From contig OZ023267.1 in NCBI GenBank assembly GCA_964006375.1, positions 80,733,682-80,797,681 on the forward strand: a DNA stretch of 64,000 bases. Direction: 5' to 3'. The notes below the pieces were generated by a model. The model saw nothing but the letters and a program-made list of their open reading frames with translations, searched no databases and was not told the DNA's origin. The translations under genes and the position numbers were made by a program. Below, piece by piece: positions 54,223 to 62,559 of this stretch. This DNA comes from Tillus elongatus (Eukaryota; Arthropoda; Insecta; Coleoptera; Cleridae). The stretch's first letter is position 1; each line of letters starts with the position of its first letter.

Positions 54223-54933
54223 CTAAGCAACTTTTATAAGTTTTAAGCGAACAGACACCTCTTCACCTTGAAAGTTGACAGGAACTGAATCTTGGTCGAC
54301 GATGTCGATGCTTATATTGGAAATCTCTTGCTTGTTCACCGGCAAGTAAATTAAATTTTTAGGTTCTATGTCGATTGCGTAGCCAGGATCAACCATCGGA
54401 GCAAACCCATACAGCGTATGTGAGGGTTGTCCGTTATAATAGGAACCAGACACAATATTGGTTTCGATGCGAATCTGTCTAACATCCACTATATCAACAG
54501 GTAAATCAGATTCATAAAAGGTGTCCGGCTGAAGAACTTGTTTTGAAAAGCCCAACATTCGCCCAATCGAACCATCAAATTCAAAACTGACATTTGTATA
54601 ACACTTTAGTCTACATTTGATGGTGTTCGGATTAGGTCTCAGAATCAGAGCCTGTTGCTTTTGTTCGTGTGTTGCTGTAGCACCAACAAGTTCATTTTGA
54701 AGTAACTCTTCCAAGTGTGTTATTTCATAAGCACCGGTGGGTATCGTGATGGTTCGCCAACCGGTTCCTTCTTTTACATGAAATTTGTTTTTACCTTCAT
54801 AGATGTTGGGTATGTTGTTGTAGGTGTGAAAGCCTATCAAGGCAACAGCATAATTACCATCCAAAACAATTGGTGGATGGTAGTCTGACGACAGATGGGA
54901 GCTGCGGTCTTTCAACACAAAGGTGTGCGCCAT
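54223..54933 (-). CDS. Penton-like minor capsid protein
   Basis: 236 residues from ATG 54933. N-terminus MAHTFVLKDRSSHLSSDYHP, then VLDGNYAVALIGFHTYNNIPN, KFHVKEGTGW, TITIPTGAYEITHLEELLQ and HTLYGFAPMVDPGYAIDIEP. This pattern is the one carried next to the capsid gene in arthropod and cnidarian Polinton-like elements; by size, position and predicted all-beta nature it is the single-jelly-roll penton. It should form capsid vertices. The frame is intact. The upstream 16 bases to the protease stop hold AATAAAAG and TATCAGTCATGG, so a TATA-like box overlaps the protease gene end, with TCAGT right at the start codon and a very short leader. Confidence 0.75.
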   Translation of the reverse strand: MAHTFVLKDRSSHLSSDYHPPIVLDGNYAVALIGFHTYNNIPNIYEGKNKFHVKEGTGWRTITIPTGAYEITHLEELLQNELVGATATHEQKQQALILRPNPNTIKCRLKCYTNVSFEFDGSIGRMLGFSKQVLQPDTFYESDLPVDIVDVRQIRIETNIVSGSYYNGQPSHTLYGFAPMVDPGYAIDIEPKNLIYLPVNKQEISNISIDIVDQDSVPVNFQGEEVSVRLKLIKVA

Positions 54934-54949
54934 GACTGATACACACAGG

Positions 54950-55402
54950 CTACTGTTTAAGGCTTTTATTTAAAAATTTTAAACATAAGTGACCACAATT
55001 ATAAGTATTATATTTCTGATACACATCATGATTGTACATTAGAGTAGAGTCTTTAAGGTAACGCTGCAGCTCAACTGGTGGCTTCAAGTTTCCATATGAG
55101 TCAAAGTACACGGCTGTGTCACCACGTTTCTTAACTGCAACCCAATGACTGCCAGGTTCCTTGTTTGTTTGCAAATTCATGATAAGTGATTCATTCTTGC
55201 GTGGCCCATTCGATGGCAAAGTATCTCGCATGTATACACCTCTAAAATATGGAATTTTCATTTTACCAGCAAATTTCATAAGGTCTTCATTTGTTAGAGG
55301 TCTTGCTGGTAAACATCTTACTCGTTTTTTGGTTTCTGCAGATACAACCCATAACCGGAGCGCTGTTTCTTGAGATACATGCCTTTGCCCAGTCTCTTGC
55401 AT
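54950..55402 (-). CDS. Adenain-like maturation protease
   Basis: 150 residues from ATG 55402, overlapping the preceding gene by 85 bases in another frame. The catalytic order His-Asp-Cys of the adenovirus-type (C5) protease is present: GSHWVAV with His86, VYFDSYG with Asp101, YNCGHLC with Cys136, plus Gln129 as a candidate oxyanion residue. It begins with a conserved-looking NEDLMKFAGKMKIPYFRGVYMRD region. Such proteases cleave capsid precursors during virion maturation. The length is a little below that of adenovirus protease (about 200). No break seen. Confidence 0.85.
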   Translation of the reverse strand: MQETGQRHVSQETALRLWVVSAETKKRVRCLPARPLTNEDLMKFAGKMKIPYFRGVYMRDTLPSNGPRKNESLIMNLQTNKEPGSHWVAVKKRGDTAVYFDSYGNLKPPVELQRYLKDSTLMYNHDVYQKYNTYNCGHLCLKFLNKSLKQ

Positions 55403-55830
55403 TTTGGCTTAAATTTCAAGCCACTGCCTCTCCTACCCATCGCGATGGCTTCCATTGTTTTGTTGTGCCGTTCTTCCTCCTCTAGTTTCTGTTTCGCAGA
55501 CTTGGCATCGTTCACGGCTTTGGCAATACCTGCAGCACCACCACCCAGAGCTCCTAGTGCTGACAGCCCACCAAATATCAGAGGCAACAGCGGAAGGAAG
55601 CCTCCACTTTTAGGTATTGGAATAACTCGAGGTTTCTGCACATTCTTACGTCCACCAATGTTTCTAACGATTGTATGAGCTATATCAAATACGGCGTTCG
55701 CTGTTGGAATAAGATTTCTATCTTTTATAACTTCCTCAATCAGACTTAGTATGTTTTTAAAGGGAACCTTCTTCTTTGGCTTCGAGTTGATTACATAAAA
55801 CCCCTCATCAAGTTTTCTGTTAACTTTCAT
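55318..55830 (-). CDS. pVI/pX-like membrane-active virion protein
   Basis: 170 residues from ATG 55830 (the open frame extends to 55890 without an ATG). Residues about 77-105 form a hydrophobic Gly/Leu/Ala stretch (FLPLLPLIFGGLSALGALGG), followed by an amphipathic charged helix (NDAKSAKQKLEEEERHNK) and a basic tail with the repeated GxGxYL motif (GKGMYLKK, GYGLYLQK). This matches the small proteins placed beside the protease in adintoviruses and Polintons and compared to adenovirus pVI or pX. Likely roles are DNA binding and membrane disruption after maturation. It is the first leftward gene, and its 3' end overlaps the protease start. Confidence 0.75.
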   Translation of the reverse strand: MKVNRKLDEGFYVINSKPKKKVPFKNILSLIEEVIKDRNLIPTANAVFDIAHTIVRNIGGRKNVQKPRVIPIPKSGGFLPLLPLIFGGLSALGALGGGAAGIAKAVNDAKSAKQKLEEEERHNKTMEAIAMGRRGSGLKFKPKCKRLGKGMYLKKQRSGYGLYLQKPKNE

Positions 55831-55904
55831 GGTGTTTGTAACGCCCCGCAACGTTTCAGCAAAACCTGTATCTGTCTTTGTTAATAACAACCCTCACTCT
55901 GTGA

Positions 55905-55988
55905 CACCAACATGCATACTGACTGGGTGTCTCACTTGCATTCATATATATACACACCCAAATAAAATATAGTTTAGTTTAAGTTAAG
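55905..55988. promoter_or_regulatory. Divergent promoter between pVI-like and ATPase genes
   Basis: A shared CATATATATACAC (55944-55956) can serve as TATA in both directions. Leftward, TCAGT at 55918-55922 lies ~30 bases downstream of it. Rightward, AAATAAAATATAG precedes the ATPase ATG at 55989. The whole region between start codons is 158 bp. Confidence 0.65.
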
Positions 55989-56684
55989 ATGCGTACCAGC
56001 AAACACGCTTCTGCCTTACCCATTACAAATATAGACGATGTTGTTACGGACACAGCTCAACAACAACTGAGGCATGGTCCTCTCTTTCCAAACACCGTTC
56101 GCTGTATCATATGTGGTCCCAGTGGGTGTGGTAAAACTAATGTCATGCTGAGTTTGTTGTTTGAAGCAAACGGTTTAAAATTTGATAACGTGTATGTGTA
56201 TTCAAAGTCTCTGTATCAACCGAAATACAAGATGTTAAAGGAGGTGATGAATGCCACAAAAGGTGTTGGTTACTATCCTTATAGAGAAAACGATGAAATA
56301 TTAGATCCGGCAGATGCCAAGGACAACTCTGTGTTTATATTTGATGATGTAGCTTGTGACAAACAAGATAAAATAAGAGCATACTTCAGTATGGGCAGAC
56401 ATAAGAATATTGATTCATTCTATCTCTGTCAAACATATACACGAATACCCAAACATCTGGTACGTGACAACACCAATGTTATTGTGTTATTCAAGCAAGA
56501 TGAAACCAATTTAAAACATGTGTACGACGATCATGTGACCACCGATATGGACTTTAAACAATTTAAAACTATCTGCCACCAATGCTGGAAAGATAATAAG
56601 TATGGTGTGTTGGTGATTGTGAAGGAAAACGATGTACACAAAGGTCGATATAGAAAAGGATTCGATAGATATATATTATTCTAA
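55989..56684 (+). CDS. FtsK/HerA-type genome packaging ATPase
   Basis: 231 residues from ATG 55989. Walker A GPSGCGKT at residues 43-50 after CIIC; Walker B VFIFDDV at 115-121; then the sensor-like region DSFYLCQTYTRIPKHLVRDN and the typical C-terminus GKDxxxKYGVLVIV-like followed by basic GRYRKGFDRYI. This is the A32-type ATPase of the Polinton/nucleocytoplasmic virus lineage that pumps DNA into preformed capsids. Length is normal for Polintons (about 220-280). Frame intact. It heads the rightward gene group. Confidence 0.9.
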   Translation: MRTSKHASALPITNIDDVVTDTAQQQLRHGPLFPNTVRCIICGPSGCGKTNVMLSLLFEANGLKFDNVYVYSKSLYQPKYKMLKEVMNATKGVGYYPYRENDEILDPADAKDNSVFIFDDVACDKQDKIRAYFSMGRHKNIDSFYLCQTYTRIPKHLVRDNTNVIVLFKQDETNLKHVYDDHVTTDMDFKQFKTICHQCWKDNKYGVLVIVKENDVHKGRYRKGFDRYILF

Positions 56685-56699
56685 CAAACGATGATAGAC

Positions 56700-56890
56700 A
56701 GGACAGTCAGCTGTCTAACACAGGTGTCTAACACAGATTGCATACAGGTGTCTAATACAGCTGTCATACAGCTGTCATACAGCTGTCTAACACAGCTGTC
56801 TAACACAGCTGTCTAACACAGCTGTCTAACACAGCTGTCTAACACAGCTGTCTAACACAGCTGTCTAACACAGCTGTCTAACAAGACAGC
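56700..56890. repeat. 13-bp E-box minisatellite
   Basis: Ten or more units of CAGCTGTCTAACA, the later eight nearly perfect, earlier ones degenerate. Each unit holds the palindromic E-box CAGCTG. It fills the gap between ATPase and the next gene, so it may act as that gene's promoter element. Confidence 0.9.
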
Positions 56891-56922
56891 CAGACATCGT
56901 GATAAATAAGAAGGCATGTACC

Positions 56923-58077
56923 ATGAAGGAGTCAGTATATGTTAAACCACCACACAACCTGTATCGCTCAAACAAATTATTAGACCAGCTGGTAATACCG
57001 ACCAGTTGTAGCACAATGGAAGTACTGGGTAAGGAAGAGCGAAAAGTTAAGAAAAGGATTTTACAACTTGCTGACAATATTCGAAAAAAACATTTAATGC
57101 TTAAACTTAACAGAGCCGAGAATGATGATGCTCTGCAACGTTTATATAAACCACTTGTTGAGCCCCTAAGTGAAATATCTAAAAACACAGCAGCACAGCA
57201 GCAGCAGCAGCCCCAGCAACAACCAAAGGCTGAACAAATCAAAGACGAAGTCGATATACCAGAAACGAAACCCCAAGTACAGTTCCTTAAAGACCATGAA
57301 GTTTTTGAAGCTGAACCTAGGGAAGAGGCTGAGGAGACAAGTTCCGATGAGGATATCCCAACATTTGAAGAGCTTGAGGCAGACCTACAAACTGTCACAT
57401 CCAACCCTGCATATCAAGAATTTTTGGAGCAATATCCTGAACGAGTTCGATATTATGTAGACAAGTATTTTACTGAACCACCAAGGCTCGCTACCATTGA
57501 TCAAACGTATGGTGCTCGCTACGCTAAAGATACCGGTAGCTGGAGTCTTGGCAATAAACACTTGGATTTTACTGATAATGACATTCGACTAGGTCAACGG
57601 AGATATCCGCAAACACAAGGTCTGCTAGAATTGATATTTATGAAAACACCTAGAGGGTATACCTATGACGATCTTCAACACTATAGAGATATTCTAGAAG
57701 CAACTAGTGTGCATAAAATGAACTATGATCCTAACGCACGAACCAAGGGTTGTTCCTCGGAAAAGTATCTGACTCTAATAAAACCGGTGATAAATCCACG
57801 AGGTCGTAGATCCTCAACTCCTCAAGGTTTTGGTTACGACACACATCATAACGCAGAACAAAAAACTGAACCTAGAGCTCAGAATGTAAGCAGCAACACT
57901 AACAACTATATGCTACAAAATAACAAACAAATAGAATATGTCTATTGGGATGACATAAATGAGCTGGTTGATAGACTTAGACTTTTAGTAGCTTCCCAGG
58001 CTGCTGGTAATAATGCTCATAACAATAAAATTCTGTCAATCATTGAAGAACTGAAGGAGGTTGGTGTTATCGCCTAG
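56923..58077 (+). CDS. Conserved-type 384-residue protein of unknown role
   Basis: Start at ATG 56923 (the frame is open from 56899). N-terminal ~80 residues are basic and helical (EERKVKKRILQLADNIRKKH). Residues about 86-104 are Gln-rich, followed by an acidic segment to ~170. The core from ~190 reads DTGSWSLGNKHLDFTDND, RYPQTQGLLELIFMKTPRGY, YDDLQHYRDILEATSVHKMNYDP and YLTLIKPVINPRGRR. I recall this GLxELLF / YTxxDLxxYxxIL pattern from arthropod proteins annotated as DUF8207, often in Polinton-type clusters, but could not check it. A C-terminal helix (DINELVDRLRLLVASQA) ends it. A structural or scaffold role is possible from its place beside the ATPase. No break. Confidence 0.7.
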   Translation: MKESVYVKPPHNLYRSNKLLDQLVIPTSCSTMEVLGKEERKVKKRILQLADNIRKKHLMLKLNRAENDDALQRLYKPLVEPLSEISKNTAAQQQQQPQQQPKAEQIKDEVDIPETKPQVQFLKDHEVFEAEPREEAEETSSDEDIPTFEELEADLQTVTSNPAYQEFLEQYPERVRYYVDKYFTEPPRLATIDQTYGARYAKDTGSWSLGNKHLDFTDNDIRLGQRRYPQTQGLLELIFMKTPRGYTYDDLQHYRDILEATSVHKMNYDPNARTKGCSSEKYLTLIKPVINPRGRRSSTPQGFGYDTHHNAEQKTEPRAQNVSSNTNNYMLQNNKQIEYVYWDDINELVDRLRLLVASQAAGNNAHNNKILSIIEELKEVGVIA

Positions 58078-58126
58078 TATACCTACATATATCACAGACA
58101 TACCTACCTTAATGCTTAGTATAAAA

Positions 58127-58576
58127 ATGTCTATCGATAAGTTCGGACGTTCCCAATCCAATAAAGGTTCTAAGTTTAAAATTATTGAAAGAGAGATTTT
58201 CCCAAGAACTGATAGTGGTGATTTTGATTTGCAAAGCCATAGATTGTGTAACATAGCTGATCCAGTCGATGCAACAGATGGTGTAAACAAAAAATTTGTT
58301 GATGTATGGATAGACGACTATCAGAAGAACAAAGATGAGGTAAAACAAAGAATCATTGCCATACTACTTGAAGCTGTACACAAACCTGAGTTGGAAGATT
58401 TAAAAAACGAATTTGAAAATAAATTGAAAATTTTAGCTAAGAACATAACTGCTCAAGTTTTAAAAGACGTTGATGTGTTAAAGAATAATAAGCTAAAGAA
58501 TAAGCTGGGAGAAATAGACAGCAAACTAAAAGATTTACATGATAAGTGGATACTTTTAAATCCAACATCACCATGA
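58127..58576 (+). CDS. Unknown 149-residue protein with fibre-like motif
   Basis: Best start is ATG 58127 (MSIDKFGRS); ATG 58112 is in frame too. The middle has the pattern DLQSHRLCNIADPVDATDGV followed by NKKFVDVWID, resembling the 'N..DPVD..DAVNKKYVD' segment common in viral tail-fibre and collar proteins (pattern memory, not a search). The second half is a long charged helix, likely coiled coil. This combination suggests a fibre or spike base, but that is inference. It starts 50 bases after the previous stop and its stop TGA overlaps an ATG (ATGA at 58573-58576). Confidence 0.65.
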   Translation: MSIDKFGRSQSNKGSKFKIIEREIFPRTDSGDFDLQSHRLCNIADPVDATDGVNKKFVDVWIDDYQKNKDEVKQRIIAILLEAVHKPELEDLKNEFENKLKILAKNITAQVLKDVDVLKNNKLKNKLGEIDSKLKDLHDKWILLNPTSP

Positions 58577-58625
58577 GACGCAAAACTGTTGAGAGGAAGA
58601 ACTACAAACGACTAAACAAACAGAC

Positions 58626-58736
58626 ATGTATCTGGTTGAACGCATCTTGAGGAAGAAAGGCAAGCAGCTCTATGTAAAATGGCTGGGTTTTGATAAATCT
58701 CAGAATTCTTGGTTAAATTCAGATGATGTTAAATAA
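58626..58736 (+). CDS. Stand-alone chromodomain microprotein (36 aa) or integrase remnant
   Basis: The frame from ATG 58626 encodes only a chromodomain core: MYLVERILRKKGKQLYVKWL then GFDKSQNSWLNSDDVK. The first Tyr, the YVKW Trp and the NSW Trp correspond to the three aromatic-cage positions of the fold, and the C-terminal helix is short. Upstream in frame is a stop at 58590, so no longer protein is encoded directly. Polinton integrases commonly end in a chromodomain. This could be the last piece of a deleted integrase, or a small exon-like gene read by splicing. AATAAA signals follow at 58768. Confidence 0.7.
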   Translation: MYLVERILRKKGKQLYVKWLGFDKSQNSWLNSDDVK

Positions 58737-58767
58737 GCTTATATATTTAATGTATTAATGTACTTAG

Positions 58768-58807
58768 AATAAAATAAAAGTCTTTATTAAAATAATGTTA
58801 TTTTATT
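58768..58807. terminator. Convergent polyadenylation region
   Basis: Plus-strand AATAAA at 58768 and 58773 for the rightward genes; minus-strand AATAAA at 58783-58788 and 58802-58807 for KilA-N. The two gene groups end tail to tail here. Confidence 0.75.
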
Positions 58808-58845
58808 TTTTCATCTGGTTACATACAATTAAGCTAAGTGAACAA

Positions 58846-59784
58846 TTACAATTTATATCGTAAATCAATAATATCCTGAATAAACTTCTCCTGAGGTACA
58901 TCTGCTATCTGTAGATCGTTTCTCTTCGCCTTGAGGTATTCGACTTCGGTCTTTATTCTGTTAAAGAGATTTACAGAATTTGGATCATACAACATGTTTA
59001 AAACTACTTCGGAATCAGGGTGTTTATTTTTAAAGTTCTTGACAGCTCTTTTAAAACTTTTCTTCTGAGTCCTTACAGCATGATATGGATAGGTAGTATC
59101 CTTCTCATTTCTTGAAAGTAAACCAAAAACACAAAGTTTTCCAGGGTTGCTTGGTTTTGGAGATATATCTTCTAAATGTTCTGTGATTTTAGCATTTGTT
59201 TCTCGCATACGCTGCACTTCATCATCTATCTCCATTAATTTCACTTCAATTTCTTTGAGGTTATCCTTGTATTTTTGATTAAATTCACTTACAAAAAAAT
59301 CAAAAATAATTTGGTTGCACTTTTCATAGAAACTATTGGATATCCAACAAGCCAAATTTAATATCAAATCTTTACAGACATATGTACCAGATATCAAGTT
59401 GTTTTCAGTCTGTGTTCCACCAAAGTCCACCAAGTATGTAGCGGTTGTAGGTGTTAGTTGAGATGTTGCTTCCAGCACATCTAGGGGGCCGGAATTCCGG
59501 CCCCCTAGATGTGACTCTAAGTGGACACCTTCGGTTGAAATATTTAGGTAATCGGTATTCTGACTACCTAAATGTTTCTTCGCCTGACCGTTGTAATAGG
59601 TAATCAACTCTTTAGTTTTCTTATTTTCCAACCAATGTCTGAATCTTTTCTCACCATCTTTACACAGCTTAGTCGCATTAAAATAACCAGTGTTTTTATC
59701 AATAATTAATTGAAAGTCTCCAAATAAACCATACCAGAAGTTGTCTTTAATTTGCTGGTAGCACACATCATTTAATGTAGCCAT
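58846..59784 (-). CDS. KilA-N domain protein
   Basis: 312 residues from ATG 59784 (the frame is open to 59805). Residues about 15-135 form a KilA-N DNA-binding domain (YGLFGDFQLIIDKNTGYFNA, TKLCKDGEKRFRHWL, and KDLILNLACWISNSFYEKCN). A coiled coil lies at about 195-230. The C-terminal ~65 residues (YPYHAVRTQKKSFKRAVKNF and on) resemble the extension of KilA-N proteins of insect large DNA viruses. KilA-N proteins are common in nucleocytoplasmic viruses and phages and may act in DNA binding or host control. A 38-bp perfect palindrome lies within residues 91-103. It is transcribed against all other rightward genes. Confidence 0.88.
   Translation of the reverse strand: MATLNDVCYQQIKDNFWYGLFGDFQLIIDKNTGYFNATKLCKDGEKRFRHWLENKKTKELITYYNGQAKKHLGSQNTDYLNISTEGVHLESHLGGRNSGPLDVLEATSQLTPTTATYLVDFGGTQTENNLISGTYVCKDLILNLACWISNSFYEKCNQIIFDFFVSEFNQKYKDNLKEIEVKLMEIDDEVQRMRETNAKITEHLEDISPKPSNPGKLCVFGLLSRNEKDTTYPYHAVRTQKKSFKRAVKNFKNKHPDSEVVLNMLYDPNSVNLFNRIKTEVEYLKAKRNDLQIADVPQEKFIQDIIDLRYKL
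59476..59513. other. Perfect 38-bp palindrome inside KilA-N gene
   Basis: Every base from 59476 to 59513 pairs with its mirror partner around GGAATTCC (19-bp arms, no loop), checked base by base. The arms read CACATCTAGGGGGCCGGAA to the centre. It is GC-rich against an AT-rich gene and keeps the frame open. Confidence 0.97.
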
Positions 59785-60106
59785 TTTAAACACACTACTG
59801 AGCACTTGGATACGTTAGAGTTAACTGAAGCACGTCTTACCTCTACGATAACTAAATTTTGAATGAGTTTAACAGTGTGTAGTGAACAATTTATAGATGT
59901 TGATACCACTATCGTTTGAAGCTGTATTTATTAATATTTATTTCCAACCACATTAGTTTTGTTTCTGAACTTCCTTCTTTTGTCTGCCAACGACCTCTGT
60001 GTGTTATTTTTAGAACCTACCCATATAACAATTGTGGCGTTCGGCTAATTTCTATGCGAAATCTAATAGTCTGTCTAATATTAAACATATTAATTATTAT
60101 GTCTTA
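59785..60106. other. KilA-N upstream region
   Basis: Minus-strand TATAAA at 59890-59895 and a TCAGT near the start codon (about 59797). No ORF of note. Confidence 0.5.
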
Positions 60107-61072
60107 TGTCTAATAACAAAAGCTTTATAAATGGTTTGTTTTAATAGGGGGCGTAACTTTCAATCATGGAGTCTTCGACCAATACCATTATTCTCGCTTA
60201 TCAACATCACTCTCATTTGTCGGCTCTAAAGGTTGGGGTGACGTAACTTTAAATAATGGAGTCTTCAACCATCTTTATCAGCAAAAGGCACCATCTTTAA
60301 GAACGAAAGCCGCCATTCTTTATCAGCGAAAGGCACCATCTTTAAGAACGAAAGCCGCCATTTTTTATAATGTCAGGGATGTCAGCTTAAGGTATCACAG
60401 GTTAGACCGCCATCTTTCATTCCGCCATTTTTTTTATTCCGCCATTTTGGTTCCTCCGTTTTGGTTCCGCCTCTAATATTAAACATTATTTTGTAAATCA
60501 TCCATTTGTCTAATAATAACAAAAACTTTAATTATGTTACATGTATGGTTTGTTTGTAATTAAAAGTCGTATATATATACTAGCCTAAAACAATAAATTA
60601 ACAAGCGTCTGCTTAGCTCAACGGGTAGCATCGTTGCCTCCCATCTGAGTGCCCGGGGTTCGAAACTCACCTGCTCCAAATGGTTTTTTTCAAAATATAA
60701 TAATTTGAAGTAATAGGTTAGACACTTTGAAATGTTACTGTCTGGCCCAAGTCATGTGACGTCACTGTCTGGCCAGGATATTAAATGCCTCGAGCAAGAT
60801 AACCACTGAAAAATAAGATCTTGGAGACGACCTGGCCAAAGTTTCCTAGACAGGTCAATGACCTTAGAATACATTGGAAGCCATCTTGGACGCCATCTTG
60901 AGGGCGTGGCTGGGCGCCGGTGCGTGGCTGGACGCCGGCGCGTGGCTGGACGCCATCTTGGGGGCGTGGACACAAGGGGTGGGGCTAGGGGTGGGGCTAG
61001 GGGAGGGGGTACCCCCACTCCTACCCCCACTACCTGTGACGTCACTGTCTGTCCCAAGTGTCGCAATACCTA

Positions 61073-61075
<3 letters not shown>
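60107..61075. repeat. Right terminal inverted repeat
   Basis: Mirror of 50022-50988. Differences concentrate in the GC minisatellite and in small indels of the ATGGCGG region. Confidence 0.95.
60605..60678 (+). ncRNA. tRNA-like Pol III promoter sequence, right repeat
   Basis: A box TAGCTCAACGGG at 60614-60625 (perfect to TRGCNNARYNGG) and B box GGTTCGAAACT at 60657-60667, spacing as in tRNA genes. D-arm GCT/AGC pairs, T-loop TTCGAAA present, but acceptor and anticodon stems do not form. T-run TTTTTTT at about 60684 could end a short transcript. Identical in the left repeat. Confidence 0.65.

Positions 61076-61161
<86 letters not shown>
61076..61161. repeat. (TA)n microsatellite, right flank of Polinton-like element
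   Basis: About 86 bp of TA starting right at the element end. Confidence 0.98.
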
Positions 61162-61165
<4 letters not shown>

Positions 61166-61384
61166 TTTATAATTCAAATGAGATATTTGAAGATATTCAC
61201 TGAAATTCAAATTGTCGGATAAATTTAATAGCGCCATAGTAGACGTTGTTAATATTAATATTAATTTTATATAATTCGTTTTCTTTCCTTTTTTTTGGTA
61301 AGAAACTGATAATAATTGTTGTTGTTCTCAAATGATTGACTGACTTACATTTCAAAAAATGTTAACATTGACACTTTGAAATGC
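61162..61384. other. Non-coding, nothing recognised
   Basis: Spacer between the Polinton-like element's TA array and a transposase relic. Confidence 0.4.
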
Positions 61385-61890
61385 CTCTAATTCTATTTTC
61401 CATGTATTTTTTTGTCGTTACGGGTTCTTTGTACACTTCACATTTACCTTCACCGCACAAAAAGAAGTCCAGTTTTGTTAAATCAAGAGAGCGAACTGGC
61501 CAATCATACGATTGGTCCTCCGCTGCCTATCCACCTACGTGAAAATATACTATTTAAGTGGTCCCGAATAGGACCTGTATGATGAACAGGCACGCCATCG
61601 TGTAAAAGCCACATGCCTTGCCGGAGGGAACTTCTTTCAGAATAATTGGTAAATGATTTTGGAGGAAACGTAAATCAACTTCACCATTTACTCTTTGTTA
61701 AAAAAAGCGTGGTTCTATTACATGATCACGTACAATTCCCCCACAAAACATTTTATGACCACTTTGGTTGGCTGTGAGTTTGCATAAGATGTAGATTTGA
61801 TGTGGTATAATAGTGCAGATTGTGCTTATTTACACCTCCATTCTTATTAAATGTTGCTTCATCCAAAGACAAAACACCAGTGTTACGCCA
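61385..61890 (-). pseudogene. Mariner-like transposase relic
   Basis: Minus strand carries the catalytic core only: SLDEATFNKNGGVNKHNLHY (first aspartate), GMWLLHDGVPVHHTGPIRDH (second) and SLDLTKLDFFLCG (third). Stops and at least one frameshift (near 61500) break it. Related to the relics at 1262 and 27804. N-terminal DNA-binding part absent. Confidence 0.8.
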
Positions 61891-62559
61891 GCCACCGAAA
61901 GTTAGCAGATAATCTAGCGAAACATCCCAAACGGTCAGTGGCGCGCCTGACTATATCTCCTCTTAGATATACCCAATTTTAAATCTTGTCGCACCGATTT
62001 CTGCAAAACTTAAAAAGAAAACCATGTTTAGCCGAAAATCTAATTATGCGAAAATATTGTATATATTATTATTTATCTACGTAAAAAACATTATTTTATT
62101 ACGACCTGCGTACAGGGTGTTTTTAGCACTTTAAATATAAAATTTTAGTCGCTGGCCTAAAACCTGATTAAAAAATGTTTCACCAAAATTCCATTTGTAC
62201 CAAATTTTGTCTATATTAGTGCTTTTACGTACGAAATATTATTTTATTCAGGGCGTTTTTATCACTTTAAAGTATAAAATTCTAGTCGCTGGCCTAAAAC
62301 CTGATTAAAAAAAATTTTTGCCAAACTTTCATTTGTACCAAAATATTGGTAAACTTTTTTTCAGTACTGACTACCTGTCCAATATTTTTTTTTTTCAACG
62401 GAGAATTTGTTAATGGAAAATTGAGTTTGTTATATCAGGTTAACCCGTAAAGTATACATTTATGTTTACAAAAGTCAAGAGGTTTTAAATAAATTTACCA
62501 AATTTTAACTGTGACTTTCAATACTTAAATAAGTACTAATGTAATGGATACATCACTAA
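61891..62559. other. Non-coding with a two-copy direct repeat
   Basis: A unit of about 136 bp occurs twice in tandem, CAGGGTGTTTTTAGCACTTT at 62113 and CAGGGCGTTTTTATCACTTT at 62249, both followed by GTCGCTGGCCTAAAACCTGA. No gene. Confidence 0.75.

Noticed and set aside
56865..57404. 179-residue Ser-rich minus frame
   Set aside because: Antisense shadow of the 384-residue protein; the Ser/Cys runs mirror Gln- and Glu-rich codons.
59916..60113. 65-residue hydrophobic frame near KilA-N
   Set aside because: Runs into the inverted repeat, AT-rich composition explains its hydrophobicity.
60752..61203. Arg/Gly/Ala-rich frames in the inverted repeat
   Set aside because: They follow the GC minisatellite and run into the TA array; they differ between the two repeats.
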